DNA of 38,312 bases from Clostridia bacterium (lineage in GTDB: Bacteria; Bacillota; Clostridia; Christensenellales; Aristaeellaceae): positions 1 to 38,312 of the forward strand of contig JAFURI010000064.1 in assembly GCA_017471885.1 (NCBI GenBank), in the 5' to 3' direction. Positions 21,477-30,157 of this stretch are shown here, piece after piece (the stretch's first letter is position 1; each line of letters starts with the position of its first letter). The position numbers and the translations under genes were made by a program. Under the pieces are notes generated by a model. The model was not told the origin of the DNA, made no database searches, and worked only from the letters and a program-made list of their open reading frames with translations.

Positions 21477-23444
21477 TTATGCTCCGATGGCGTTTCCGGT
21501 GTAGAGCTGGTAGTACTTGCCCTTCTGGTCAATCAGCTCGTCGTGGGTGCCGCGCTCGATGATCCGGCCCTGCTCAAGCACCATGATGCAGTCCGAATTG
21601 CGGACGGTGGACAGGCGGTGGGCGATCACGAAGGTGGTGCGGCCCTTCATCAGCGCGTCCATGCCGCGCTGCACCAGCGTCTCGGTACGGGTGTCGATGG
21701 AGGATGTAGCCTCGTCCAGGATCAGACAGGGCGGATCTGCCACGGCGGCGCGGGCGATGGCCAGCAACTGGCGCTGACCCTGAGACAGGTTTGCGCCGTC
21801 GCCGGTGAGCAGGGTGTTGTAGCCCTCCGGCAGGCGGGCGATGAAGCTGTCTGCGTTGGCCAGCTTTGCGGCGGCAATGCACTCCTCGTCCGTCGCGTCC
21901 AGACGGCCGTAGCGGATGTTGTCCATGACCGTGCCGGTGAACAGATGCGTATCCTGCAGCACCATGCCGAGGGAGCGGCGCAGGTCATCCTTTTTGATCT
22001 TGTTGATGTTGATATCGTCGTAGCGGATCTTGCCGTCCTGAATATCATAGAAGCGGTTGATCAGGTTCGTGATGGTGGTCTTGCCTGCGCCGGTGCCGCC
22101 CACGAAGGCGATCTTCTGGCCGGGCATGGCGTACATGGTGATATTGTGCAGCACGGTCTTGTCTTCGGTATAGCCGAAGTCCACGTCGTTGAAGGTTACG
22201 CCGCCCTCCACCCTGCGGTAGGTGACGGTGCCGTCCGCCTTGTGAGGATGCTTCCATGCCCACACGCCGGTGCGGTGATCCGCTTCAGAAAGGCTTCCGT
22301 CGGGATTCTCCTTTGCGTTAACCAGCTCCACATAGCCGTCATCCTGCTCGGACTCCGCGTCGATCATGGCAAAGACGCGGCCGGCGCCCGCCATGGCCAT
22401 CACGATGGCATTGAACTGCTGGAACACCTGATTCACGGGCATGGTGAAGTTTTTGCTCAACGTCAGGTAGCTGACCAGGCTGCCCAGCGTCAGGCCGCCC
22501 ACGCCGGACAGCGCCATCAGCGCGCCGCCCACAGAGCACAGCACATAGCTCAGGTGGCCCAGATTGTTGTTCACAGGGCCCATGATGTTGGCCACCGAGT
22601 TAGCAGCTTCCGCGCTGGAGCGGAGCTTCTCGTTCAGCGCGGTGAAGGCCTCAATGCTCTTCTCCTCGTGGCAGAAGACCTTGACCACCTTCTGTCCGGT
22701 CATCATCTCCTCAATGAAGCCGTTGACCTCGCCCAGATTCTTCTGCTGGGCCACAAAGTGCTTGCCGGACATTCCGGCCAGCTTGCCTGCGGCGGTCATG
22801 GTCACGCCCATCATCAGCAGGGACAGGATCGTCAGCAGGGGGCTCATGCGGATCATGCTGATAAAGGTGATGACCACCGTCACCGAGGAGTTGATGATCT
22901 GGGGAATGGTACCGCCGATCAGCTGACGCATGGTGTCGATGTCGTTGGTGTAGACGGACATGATGTCGCCATGGGCGTGGGTATCAAAATATTTGATGGG
23001 CAGCTCCTGCATATGGCTGAACACTTCGGTGCGCAGCTTGCACATGGTGCCCTGTGTGATAGTAGCCATCAGGCGGCTGTTGCAGTAGCTGGTGACAACG
23101 CCCAGAGACAGGATGACGGCCAGCTGGAGCAGCGCCGTTCCCAGCGGCGCGTAGTCGGGGGTACCGCCGGACCGGGCTGTGGCGACAAGAGGCTGAACGT
23201 AATCGTCAATCAGCGTCTGCAGGAACAGGGTGGACTGCAGGCTGCACAGGGCGGTGGTGAGGATGCAGGCTACCACGATCAGGAAAAGCCACTTGTAGCT
23301 GCGCATCATGTAGCCCATCACGCGGCCGAGCAGCTTCCACTGGCCCTTCATGCTGCCGCGGGGGCCCATGCCGGGACGGCCGTGCGGGCCGCCGGGACCG
23401 GGACGTCCGCCGGGACCACCGGGGCCGGGTCTTCCTTGCGCCAT
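21477..23444 (-). CDS. ABC exporter half-transporter, subunit 2 (canonical Walker B)
   Basis: A 655-residue half-transporter: a Gly/Pro-rich N-terminal tail of about 30 residues (GRPGPGGPGGRPGPGG), six membrane helices (about 45-340) and an ATPase domain. Walker A has K455 (GGTGAGKTT), Walker B ends LILDEATSS with catalytic E578, but the signature is LSQGQ (553-557) instead of LSGGQ. Paired with the other subunit, whose Walker B glutamate is aspartate, this gives one good and one degenerate ATP site, as in heterodimeric exporters such as BmrCD, LmrCD and TM287/288. An in-frame upstream start exists, but the ATG at 23442-23444 has AGGAGGG 8 bases ahead and follows the partner stop by one base. 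Multidrug or peptide export is likely. Confidence 0.92.
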   Translation of the reverse strand: MAQGRPGPGGPGGRPGPGGPHGRPGMGPRGSMKGQWKLLGRVMGYMMRSYKWLFLIVVACILTTALCSLQSTLFLQTLIDDYVQPLVATARSGGTPDYAPLGTALLQLAVILSLGVVTSYCNSRLMATITQGTMCKLRTEVFSHMQELPIKYFDTHAHGDIMSVYTNDIDTMRQLIGGTIPQIINSSVTVVITFISMIRMSPLLTILSLLMMGVTMTAAGKLAGMSGKHFVAQQKNLGEVNGFIEEMMTGQKVVKVFCHEEKSIEAFTALNEKLRSSAEAANSVANIMGPVNNNLGHLSYVLCSVGGALMALSGVGGLTLGSLVSYLTLSKNFTMPVNQVFQQFNAIVMAMAGAGRVFAMIDAESEQDDGYVELVNAKENPDGSLSEADHRTGVWAWKHPHKADGTVTYRRVEGGVTFNDVDFGYTEDKTVLHNITMYAMPGQKIAFVGGTGAGKTTITNLINRFYDIQDGKIRYDDININKIKKDDLRRSLGMVLQDTHLFTGTVMDNIRYGRLDATDEECIAAAKLANADSFIARLPEGYNTLLTGDGANLSQGQRQLLAIARAAVADPPCLILDEATSSIDTRTETLVQRGMDALMKGRTTFVIAHRLSTVRNSDCIMVLEQGRIIERGTHDELIDQKGKYYQLYTGNAIGA

Positions 23445-23445
23445 A

Positions 23446-25233
23446 TTACTCACCCTCCTTTGCATCAGCCAGAGCAGCCTCGTCAAAGTCGCCGCTGCCG
23501 CCCTGCTGGGTTTCGTAGATTTCGCGATAAATGTCGTTGTGCTCCAGCAGTTTCTCGTGGGTATCGAAGGCGGCGATCGCGCCGTCCTCCATCACGATGA
23601 TGCGATCCGCATCCTGCACGGAGGAGATGCGCTGGGCGATGATCAGCTTGGTCACGCCGGGAATCCGCTGGGCGAAGGCCTTGCGGATCTTCGCGTCGGT
23701 GGCGGTGTCCACGGCGGAGGTGGAATCGTCCAGAATGAGCACCTTGGGGCTCTTGAGCAGCGCGCGGGCAATGCAAAGGCGCTGCTTCTGTCCGCCGGAT
23801 ACGTTGGTTCCGCCCTGCTCGATGAAGGTATCGTACTTGTCGGGCATGCGCTCAATAAACTCATCCGCGCAGGCCAGACGGCACACGGCCTGGCATTCCT
23901 CCAGCGTGGCGTCCTCCTTGCCCCAGCGCAGGTTGTCCAGAATGGTGCCGGAGAAAAGCACGTTCTTCTGCAGCACCACGGCAACCTGATTGCGCAGAGC
24001 CTCCATATCATAGCGGCGAACGTCCAGACCGCCTACGCTGACGATGCCCTCGTCCGCGTCGTACAGTCGGGAGATCAGGCTTACCAGCGTGGATTTGCCG
24101 CAGCCTGTACCGCCAATGATACCGATGGTCTCGCCCGCATGGATGTGCAGGGTGATATTCCGGAGCACGGGACGGGCGGCGGTGCCCTTGTGGTAGGAGA
24201 AGGTCACGCCCTGGAAATCGATGCTGCCGTCCTTCACGACGGAAACGGGCTTCTCGGGATCGGTAAGATCAGCCTTTTCGTTGATGACCTCGGCCACGCG
24301 CTTGCCGCTGGCAATGGACATGGTCAGCATGACGAAGATCATGGACAGCATCATAAGGCTCATCAGCGTGCTCATGACGTAGCTGAACAGGCTGGTCAGC
24401 TCACCTGTGGTCAGTGTGCCGCCGACAATGAAGTGGGCGCCGAACCAGCTGATGGCGATCATGCAGCCGTAGACGATCAGGTTCATCACCGGGCCGTTGA
24501 GGGCAATGATGCTCTCCGCCTTCACAAACAGCTCGCATACATTCAGCGCGGCCCTGGAGAACTTGCCCTTCTCATACTCCTCGCGCACGAAGGCCTTCAC
24601 CACGCGGATGGCGGATACATTCTCCTGCACGGAGGCGTTGAGCGCGTCGTACTTCTCGAATACCTGGGAGAAGAGCTTGGTCACCTTGCGGATGATGGTG
24701 AACAGCACTGTGGCCAGCACCACCAGCGCGATGAAGAACACGCCCGCGATCCTCGCGTTGATGAAGAAGCACATGAACATGGAGGAGATCAGCGTCAGCG
24801 GTGCGCGTACGGCAATGCGCGTACACATCTGGAATGCATTCTGCAGATTGGTTACGTCGGTGGTCATACGGGTGACCAGACCGGCGGTGGAGAACTTGTC
24901 GATATTGGAGAAGGAGAAAGTCTGGATATTGTTGAACATGGACTGCCGCAGATTGGCGGCGAAGCCGGAGGAGGCGGTGGAGGCAAAGCGGCCTGCCATC
25001 ACGCCGAAGAACATGCTGGCGGCGGCAAGCACGATCATGAACAGGCCGTAGAGACAGACCTGACCGATATCGCCCTTGGAGATGCCTTTGTCAATAATGC
25101 CGGCGGTGGCGTAGGGGATCAGCACCTCCATGAAGACCTCCATCGCCGCGCATACGGGCGTGAGGAGGGTGTGTTTGCGGTACTGCGCAATGTGCCGGCC
25201 CAGGGTTTTGAGAGGGGACTGGGTAGATTGCAT
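23446..25233 (-). CDS. ABC exporter half-transporter, subunit 1 (degenerate Walker B)
   Basis: A 595-residue half-transporter with six membrane helices (about 20-310) and an ATPase domain. Walker A has K380 (GGTGCGKST), the signature is the standard VSGGQKQR, but Walker B reads VLILDDSTSAVD with D503 where the catalytic glutamate should be. This is the degenerate-site half of a heterodimeric exporter; the partner gene follows directly. The ATG at 25231-25233 has AAAGGA about 12 bases upstream, rather far, which may lower its translation or depend on coupling to MarR, whose stop is 23 bases before. The operon order MarR, subunit 1, subunit 2 is typical of drug-inducible exporters. Confidence 0.93.
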   Translation of the reverse strand: MQSTQSPLKTLGRHIAQYRKHTLLTPVCAAMEVFMEVLIPYATAGIIDKGISKGDIGQVCLYGLFMIVLAAASMFFGVMAGRFASTASSGFAANLRQSMFNNIQTFSFSNIDKFSTAGLVTRMTTDVTNLQNAFQMCTRIAVRAPLTLISSMFMCFFINARIAGVFFIALVVLATVLFTIIRKVTKLFSQVFEKYDALNASVQENVSAIRVVKAFVREEYEKGKFSRAALNVCELFVKAESIIALNGPVMNLIVYGCMIAISWFGAHFIVGGTLTTGELTSLFSYVMSTLMSLMMLSMIFVMLTMSIASGKRVAEVINEKADLTDPEKPVSVVKDGSIDFQGVTFSYHKGTAARPVLRNITLHIHAGETIGIIGGTGCGKSTLVSLISRLYDADEGIVSVGGLDVRRYDMEALRNQVAVVLQKNVLFSGTILDNLRWGKEDATLEECQAVCRLACADEFIERMPDKYDTFIEQGGTNVSGGQKQRLCIARALLKSPKVLILDDSTSAVDTATDAKIRKAFAQRIPGVTKLIIAQRISSVQDADRIIVMEDGAIAAFDTHEKLLEHNDIYREIYETQQGGSGDFDEAALADAKEGE

Positions 25234-25256
25234 GGGTGGCGTGCATCCTTTCCTGA

Positions 25257-25712
25257 TCAGATTTCGGGATTGCTGTCGGGAGCTTCGTGCAGGGAATCAC
25301 AGACGCGCCGGAGCATGTCCTTCAGCTGGAGCTGCTCCTGCGGGGTAAGGGCGGCGGCCAGATGTGTCTCCGTGGCAACGATGCTCTGGTGGGCGGAGAG
25401 GCACGTGCTGAGCCCCTCCTCCGTGAGGCGGATATGCTTGATGCGTCGGTCGCGGGGGTCGGCATGGCTTTCCACCAGCTGCTTGGCCTCCATGCGCACA
25501 GCCAGACCGGCGATGGTGGGCTGGCTGACGTGAAACTCGCTTTCCAGCTCCTTCAGGGAGGCGGAATGGCCGTCCCGGTGGTACAGCGCCATCAGCAGAT
25601 GACATTGGGTACGGGTCAGATTCATGGCCCGGAGGTTTCGGTTGGCGTGGGCGTCCAGCCAGTCGTTGATGCGCTTGATATACGGTCCAAGGCCCGGACG
25701 GGGCGGATTCAT
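25257..25712 (-). CDS. MarR-family repressor of the ABC exporter
   Basis: A 151-residue winged-helix regulator. The DNA-binding part shows SLKELESEFHVSQPTIAGLA (recognition helix) followed by the wing DPRDRRIKHIRLTEEG, the strongest MarR mark. N- and C-terminal helices for dimerisation are present. An upstream in-frame ATG at 25728-25730 would include the AAAGGAGG ribosome site in the coding region, so the ATG at 25710-25712, with 6-base spacing, is the start. A perfect inverted repeat overlaps the -35 box of its promoter, so it should repress itself and the two exporter genes and release on binding a drug or metabolite. The inducer is unknown. Confidence 0.92.
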   Translation of the reverse strand: MNPPRPGLGPYIKRINDWLDAHANRNLRAMNLTRTQCHLLMALYHRDGHSASLKELESEFHVSQPTIAGLAVRMEAKQLVESHADPRDRRIKHIRLTEEGLSTCLSAHQSIVATETHLAAALTPQEQLQLKDMLRRVCDSLHEAPDSNPEI

Positions 25713-25743
25713 ACCGCGCCTCCTTTCCATATGCTATGGGGAC

Positions 25744-25773
25744 AGTATAGCGCAGACAGAAAAGCAATGTCAA
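25744..25773 (-). promoter_or_regulatory. Promoter of the MarR-exporter operon
   Basis: Minus-strand TTGACA (25768-25773) and TATACT (25744-25749), 18 bases apart, 32 bases before the MarR start. Confidence 0.8.
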
Positions 25774-25787
25774 TAGCGTGCTATTGA
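25770..25787. promoter_or_regulatory. MarR operator candidate
   Basis: TCAATAGC (25770-25777) and GCTATTGA (25780-25787) are perfect inverted 8-mers with a 2-base centre, the usual size of a MarR site. The repeat overlaps the -35 box, so bound repressor would block RNA polymerase. A single copy was seen. Confidence 0.75.
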
Positions 25788-25800
25788 ATAAAATGTGAAC

Positions 25801-25839
25801 AATACAATAAAAAAGCGCGCTCCTTTTTTCGGAGCGCGC
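25801..25839 (-). terminator. Terminator of the five-gene envelope operon
   Basis: Perfect 9-bp stem GCGCGCTCC/GGAGCGCGC (25815-25823, 25831-25839), followed on the minus strand by TTTTTTATTGTATTG. It is 6 bases after the stop of the SWDEE protein. Confidence 0.9.
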
Positions 25840-25845
25840 GGGATG

Positions 25846-27588
25846 TTATTCGTACATGCTGTCGTCGAATTCTTCCTCGTCCCAGGATTCCTCGTCCCAG
25901 GATTCCTCGTCCCAGGACTCTTCGTCCCAGGATTCTTCATCCCAGGATTCTTCATCCCAGGATTCTTCGTCCCAGGACTCTTCGTCCCAGGATTCTTCGT
26001 CCCAGGATTCTTCATCCCAGGATTCTTCGTCCCAGGATTCTTCATCCCAGGACTCTTCGTCCCAGGATTCTTCATCCCAGGATTCTTCATCCCAGGATTC
26101 TTCATCCCAGGATTCTTCATCCCAGGATTCTTCATCCCAGGACTCTTCGTCCCAGGATTCTTCAGACCAGTTTTCTTCGTCAAAGGATTCGTCGCTCCAG
26201 CCTTCTTCGTCCGCATACTCTTCCTCATCGAAGCTGTCCATGTCGGAAGAGGAGGAGGTCAGCACGTCGAAGATGCCGGTGTCGGTAACCAGATCCATCA
26301 GGCTCTGGCAGGCGGACATGGGGGCATGAATCAGCAGCGGCAGCAGACCGCGGATCACGGGCCCCTTTACGTCGTTGACAAAACGAGAAAGGGTCACGTC
26401 GTTGACGGAGAAGAACTCAAGCTCCGGAAGGTCGGAAACGGTCCAGATCAGGGGAGAGGTCACGTCGGCAGGCTGCACAGAGCCCTTGAGCGTCAGCATG
26501 GTGCTGCCGGAGACGGCGTCCTTCTGATGCAGTGTAAACGCGCCGTCCGCAGCCTCGCCCTCAAAGCGGAGATGGAACCCATCCGGCATGGCTTCGCCGG
26601 TCACGTCGTAGCTGAGGGCGAAGGTTCCGGTCAGGGGCAGATGTTGGGGAATAGCGTCGGCAGACAGGCGCAGATCCAGAATGCCTGCGTCCTCCTGATC
26701 AACGGTCAGCCGCAGATCAGCGTAGAAGACGGAGCCCTTATCCTGTACGCTGAAGAATGCATTCAGCACATAGCCGTCAACAGAGGCGGGGAGGGACAGG
26801 GAGCAGGTGGTCCAGCCGTCCCTGACCGTTTTGGAGAAAAGCGTCGTACCGCCGGAGGTCCAGGTCTGGTTCTCGCCGTCCACGGTGACGACCACGCCCT
26901 CCTCGCCGAGGAAGCCGTCAGCCCATTCGGGAAGCTGGGACATGAAGCTGCTGATCACGCCGTCGTAGCCGGCTTCCAGCGCCAGGGCCTGCACCCAGTA
27001 GGTGAAGGCACGGTCGTTTTCAGCGACGCTGCTGATCTGCCGGAGCATGGTCAGCACCTCGTCGCGGGGAATGGTGCGGGTGTCGGAGGCGGCGTTCATC
27101 ACGGGATTCCACAGGCTGGTCAGCGCGCCCAGACCGTCCTTGTGCACATAGGGCGTAGCCAGCAGGCCTACGCGCTGCAGCGGAATCTCCAGATGGAAGT
27201 AGGCCTTCATGCAGAATTCCAGCAACGCCTGAAGGTTCATGGAGAAGCCGGAGTCGCCAAGCAGCGTGCTTTCGACGCCCCAATGGGTCTCGATGCCATA
27301 GACGCGCACGCCGGTGCGGGTTTCTTCATCGCCGTCCAGCAGCACGTCGGCGGCCAGATCCAGCGCACCCGCATCGTCATACTGCAGTGTGCCTTCAAGG
27401 GTGAGGATGCCGATCAGCTCGCTCAGCCCCTGCATCAGCTTCTGATCCTTCAGGGGATAGGCGTCGGGGTACATTTCGCCTTCCAGCGTAAAGGCTACGC
27501 TGCGGGCGTTCTCCGCGGACGCGATAACGGGCGTCAGCAGACACAGGCAGAGAAGAAGCGAAAGCAGCCGTTTGATCAACTTGGACAT
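25846..27588 (-). CDS. Secreted protein with 19 tandem SWDEE repeats
   Basis: A 580-residue protein I do not recognise. Residues 1-25 are a signal peptide (LLSLLLCLCLLTPVIASAEN, type I site). Residues about 26-440 form a beta-rich body without a known motif, with patches such as YDDAGALDLAADVLLDGDEE and TGTFALSYDVTGEAMPDGFH. Then comes an acidic linker (SSSDMDSFDEEEYADEEG, residues about 440-477) and 19 exact SWDEE units, ending EFDDSMYE. The tail would be very negative with one tryptophan per five residues. The ATG at 27586-27588 follows GGAGG by 5 bases; the open frame upstream is discounted. It is the last gene of the operon, 22 bases after the pyrophosphatase. Function is unknown; cation or cationic-polymer binding at the cell surface is a guess. 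Confidence 0.8.
   Translation of the reverse strand: MSKLIKRLLSLLLCLCLLTPVIASAENARSVAFTLEGEMYPDAYPLKDQKLMQGLSELIGILTLEGTLQYDDAGALDLAADVLLDGDEETRTGVRVYGIETHWGVESTLLGDSGFSMNLQALLEFCMKAYFHLEIPLQRVGLLATPYVHKDGLGALTSLWNPVMNAASDTRTIPRDEVLTMLRQISSVAENDRAFTYWVQALALEAGYDGVISSFMSQLPEWADGFLGEEGVVVTVDGENQTWTSGGTTLFSKTVRDGWTTCSLSLPASVDGYVLNAFFSVQDKGSVFYADLRLTVDQEDAGILDLRLSADAIPQHLPLTGTFALSYDVTGEAMPDGFHLRFEGEAADGAFTLHQKDAVSGSTMLTLKGSVQPADVTSPLIWTVSDLPELEFFSVNDVTLSRFVNDVKGPVIRGLLPLLIHAPMSACQSLMDLVTDTGIFDVLTSSSSDMDSFDEEEYADEEGWSDESFDEENWSEESWDEESWDEESWDEESWDEESWDEESWDEESWDEESWDEESWDEESWDEESWDEESWDEESWDEESWDEESWDEESWDEESWDEESWDEESWDEEEFDDSMYE
25873..26157 (-). repeat. Tandem array of 19 units of 15 bases (SWDEE coding)
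   Basis: 285 bases made of 19 fifteen-base units, reading TCCTGGGA(C/T)GA(A/G)GA(A/G) on the coding strand. Units differ almost only at silent third positions, while the protein unit SWDEE is invariant, so the peptide seems kept by selection. A 15-base period keeps the frame when units are lost or gained, so the tail length can vary between strains. Confidence 0.95.
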
Positions 27589-27610
27589 GCGTACCTCCGG
27601 TTCGGTAGGA

Positions 27611-29230
27611 TTAGCCCCAAAGCAGCGCCAGCGCAGGCACAATCTGCTTCTTGCGGGAAACAACCTGGGGCAGGAAGACGTGGTTGTTGCGTACCTCGCC
27701 TACGTTGAAGGCCATGCGGATGACGTCCGCGTCGCCGAGGAAGATCAGCTCCGTGCCCTCGCGGAGCACGTCGGTGAGCATGAGCAGCTGCATATCGTAG
27801 CCGCGCTTTTCCTTCATGGCAGCCATGGCCTCCAGCAGCTGGGGCAGGCGCTCCAGCACGCTCTCGGTATCAAGACAGGTAATCTGGCCGATGCCCAGCT
27901 GATGCCCGGCGATATGGAACTCCTTGAAGTCCGTGGCCAGCAATTCGTCAATGGGCTTGCCTGCGGCCGAAGCGGCGGAGAACAGCTCACGGCCCAGCGT
28001 GTCCAGATCAATGCCGGCAATGCGGGCCAGACGCTGGGCAATGCGCTTGTCCTTGGGCGTGCAGGTCGGGGATTTGAACAGCACTGTATCCGAGAGGATG
28101 GCGGCGGCCATCAGTCCGGCCAGCTTTTCGGGAGGCAGCAGCCCCAGCTCCTGATACATGGCCGCCACAATGGTGGTGGTGGAGCCCACGGGCTCGTTGC
28201 GCATGAATACGGGGTTGCCGGTCTGTACGTCAGCCAGACGATGATGATCGATAATGGCGACGATTTCGGCCTGCTCCAGACCGGGTACGGACTGGGAGAT
28301 CTCGTTGTGGTCCATCAGCACCACGCGCTTGCGGCGCGGACGGATCAGGTGATAGCGGCCCAGTGTACCGGCCACGCGTCCGCATTCGTCCAGCACAGGA
28401 TAGGTGCGGTAGCGGCTTTGCAGCACCACCTCGCGCACGTCGTCCAGATAATCGTCCAGATGGAAGGCGACGGTGGTCTCTGCCGGGACGGCGCGTCCCA
28501 CGGGCGCGGACTGATACAGCATGCGGGCGGCGCGGTAAGCGTCCCACGGGGTGGCGATGATGCAGGTGCGGGAGGAGAGGCCGCGGTACTTCTCCGCCAG
28601 GTCGCTCTGGCACAGGATGATGCATCCCACGCCGAGCTCCAGCGCGCGCTCCACCACGTCCTCCTGCTGACCGCAGATGACGACGGAATCCTCCTTCGCG
28701 CCCAGCAGGCAGTCGCCGGAGGTGGGCAGAGCGATGATCACCTCGCCGGAGATGACGTCGAACACGTCGTCGTCGTCGTTGATGATGCGGCCCTCCAGCG
28801 CGGAGAGCACGTTGCACACCGGGATATCGCGGATCACGGGATGATGGATGGACTCCATATCCCGCTGGGCCACGTTGGTGGAGGAGAGCATGCCGTAGAG
28901 CCTGCCGCCGTCGGTGGTGACGGGCAGCGCATACAGGCTGCTGTTCTCGCGGAAGATCTCCCACGCGCGGCTCATGGCCACGGCGGAGGACAGTGTGGGC
29001 GGATGATCAAACTCGATGTCCTTCACCTGCGTGCGTACGGTGGGCAGGTAGGGGGGCGCTTCAAAGCCGAAGCGCTCCATGAGAAAGGCCGTTTCGTCAT
29101 TGAGGCGGCCGAGGCAGGCGGCCTGGTAGGCGTTGTTGCCAAGGGCGTTCTGCAGCGCCGCATAAGCCATGGCGGATACCACAGAGTCGGTATCCGGGTT
29201 GCGGTGACCGAATACGTAAATCGGATCCAT
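27611..29230 (-). CDS. ppaC: Manganese-dependent inorganic pyrophosphatase with CBS and DRTGG domains
   Basis: A 539-residue family II pyrophosphatase (DHH superfamily). The N-terminal metal site is FGHRNPDTDS (7-16) and the DHH motif is IIDHHRL (about 325-333); the C-terminal DHHA2 domain carries the substrate motif SRKKQIVPAL. Between the first and second parts of the DHH domain lies an insert of about 230 residues with two CBS-type halves and a DRTGG-like domain, the regulatory module of nucleotide-controlled pyrophosphatases in clostridia, which bind AMP, ADP and diadenosine polyphosphates (family knowledge). The ATG at 29228-29230 follows AGGAGG by 8 bases. It is in an operon with cell-wall genes, 21 bases after the CHAP gene. 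It removes PPi in the cytoplasm. Confidence 0.92.
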   Translation of the reverse strand: MDPIYVFGHRNPDTDSVVSAMAYAALQNALGNNAYQAACLGRLNDETAFLMERFGFEAPPYLPTVRTQVKDIEFDHPPTLSSAVAMSRAWEIFRENSSLYALPVTTDGGRLYGMLSSTNVAQRDMESIHHPVIRDIPVCNVLSALEGRIINDDDDVFDVISGEVIIALPTSGDCLLGAKEDSVVICGQQEDVVERALELGVGCIILCQSDLAEKYRGLSSRTCIIATPWDAYRAARMLYQSAPVGRAVPAETTVAFHLDDYLDDVREVVLQSRYRTYPVLDECGRVAGTLGRYHLIRPRRKRVVLMDHNEISQSVPGLEQAEIVAIIDHHRLADVQTGNPVFMRNEPVGSTTTIVAAMYQELGLLPPEKLAGLMAAAILSDTVLFKSPTCTPKDKRIAQRLARIAGIDLDTLGRELFSAASAAGKPIDELLATDFKEFHIAGHQLGIGQITCLDTESVLERLPQLLEAMAAMKEKRGYDMQLLMLTDVLREGTELIFLGDADVIRMAFNVGEVRNNHVFLPQVVSRKKQIVPALALLWG

Positions 29231-29251
29231 CAGGATTCCTCCTGTCGGGGG

Positions 29252-30157
29252 TCATTCGTCGTCGATTACAGTCCAGGTGGCGGGATCGTTGTCCAGCGCC
29301 TCCTGATATTTTTCATCCAGCAGATACTGGGTGGCGATGTTGGCAATGCCGTGGGTTTTCAGGCCGTGGAGCTTCTGAAAGTCGTTTACAGCCTGTGCGG
29401 TAGCTGTGCCGTAGCGTCCGTCAGCCTTGTCGGAGGGCAGATAGCCAAGGTACGCCAGCTTGTCCTGCAGCAGCTGCACCTTTACGCCGCTGCAGCCGCT
29501 GCGCATGGTGATGTCCATCACGTCGTGTACTGTGCCGAAGCCCAGAATGCGGGAGTAGGTCAGGTCATAGGTCTGGCGCTGCACGGCGCTGGGCGCGTTG
29601 CCCTCCAGCACATGGATGGTGACCTTGCCGTCCTGATCCTGCGTGCAGTACTCGACCATCGCCACGTGGTCGGTGTCACGGTCGTCGTCCCAGGTGAAGA
29701 ACACCCAGTCGCCGGGCTGGGGGACGTAGCTGCCCGTGGTGATGAATTCGCTTTCGCCCTTAAGCCACTGATAGCCCCAGCCGTCCACATTGCCCCAGCG
29801 GCAGACGTAGCGGCCCTGGCGGATATACCAGTCCCGGCCTGTATTGGTGCCGGAATAAAGGGGATATACGTTTCGCAGCAGCTGTGTGCCGAAGCGCTGA
29901 TCCACCTGATCCACGCACCAGCACAGGTATTCGGCGCACCACTGGGCGTAGGGATCGCCCTTCCACTCGCCGTACTTGGTATAGCCCCGTTCACCCTCGG
30001 TATAGCCTAATTCGCCTCTGGCGACGTCCAGCAGATTCGTTACATAGTCCGGCACAGGGAATGCCGGCTCGATGACCGTGCGGCTGGACAGCGCCAGCGC
30101 CGGGCATGCGGACAGGCACAGGCAGAGCGTCAGCGTCAGGGCGGCAAGCTTCTTCAC
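29252..30157 (-). CDS. Secreted CHAP-domain protein with peptidoglycan-binding domain
   Basis: A 301-residue exported protein. Residues 1-23 are a signal peptide; LSAC18 inside it fits a lipobox, but the site ALA/L fits plain cleavage as well, so anchoring is unclear. The CHAP amidase/endopeptidase part has the catalytic cysteine C74 (AQWCAEYLCWC) and histidine H164 (DTDHVAMVEY), with PQPGDWVFFTW before it. A C-terminal PG_binding_1 repeat (about 224-281, VKVQLLQDKLAYLGYLPSDK) should hold the enzyme on the wall. It probably cleaves cross-links or stem peptides in peptidoglycan. The GTG at 30155-30157 overlaps the sfsA stop by 4 bases and has AAAGGAGA 8 bases upstream. Confidence 0.88.
   Translation of the reverse strand: MKKLAALTLTLCLCLSACPALALSSRTVIEPAFPVPDYVTNLLDVARGELGYTEGERGYTKYGEWKGDPYAQWCAEYLCWCVDQVDQRFGTQLLRNVYPLYSGTNTGRDWYIRQGRYVCRWGNVDGWGYQWLKGESEFITTGSYVPQPGDWVFFTWDDDRDTDHVAMVEYCTQDQDGKVTIHVLEGNAPSAVQRQTYDLTYSRILGFGTVHDVMDITMRSGCSGVKVQLLQDKLAYLGYLPSDKADGRYGTATAQAVNDFQKLHGLKTHGIANIATQYLLDEKYQEALDNDPATWTVIDDE

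Noticed and set aside
25873-26157. CRISPR array
   Set aside because: The 15-base repeats are contiguous without spacers and code for a constant peptide.
25770-26228. Minus-strand NPGTK/NPGMK repeat frame as a gene
   Set aside because: It is an alternative frame of the SWDEE array and runs through the operon terminator; no start signal. Kept only as an observation about charge switching.
25795-27708. Long plus-strand open frame (637 residues) with repeated VPGFF motifs across the SWDEE gene
   Set aside because: It is the complement of the SWDEE repeat; the frame has no ribosome site or signal peptide, while the minus-strand gene has both and a proper operon setting.
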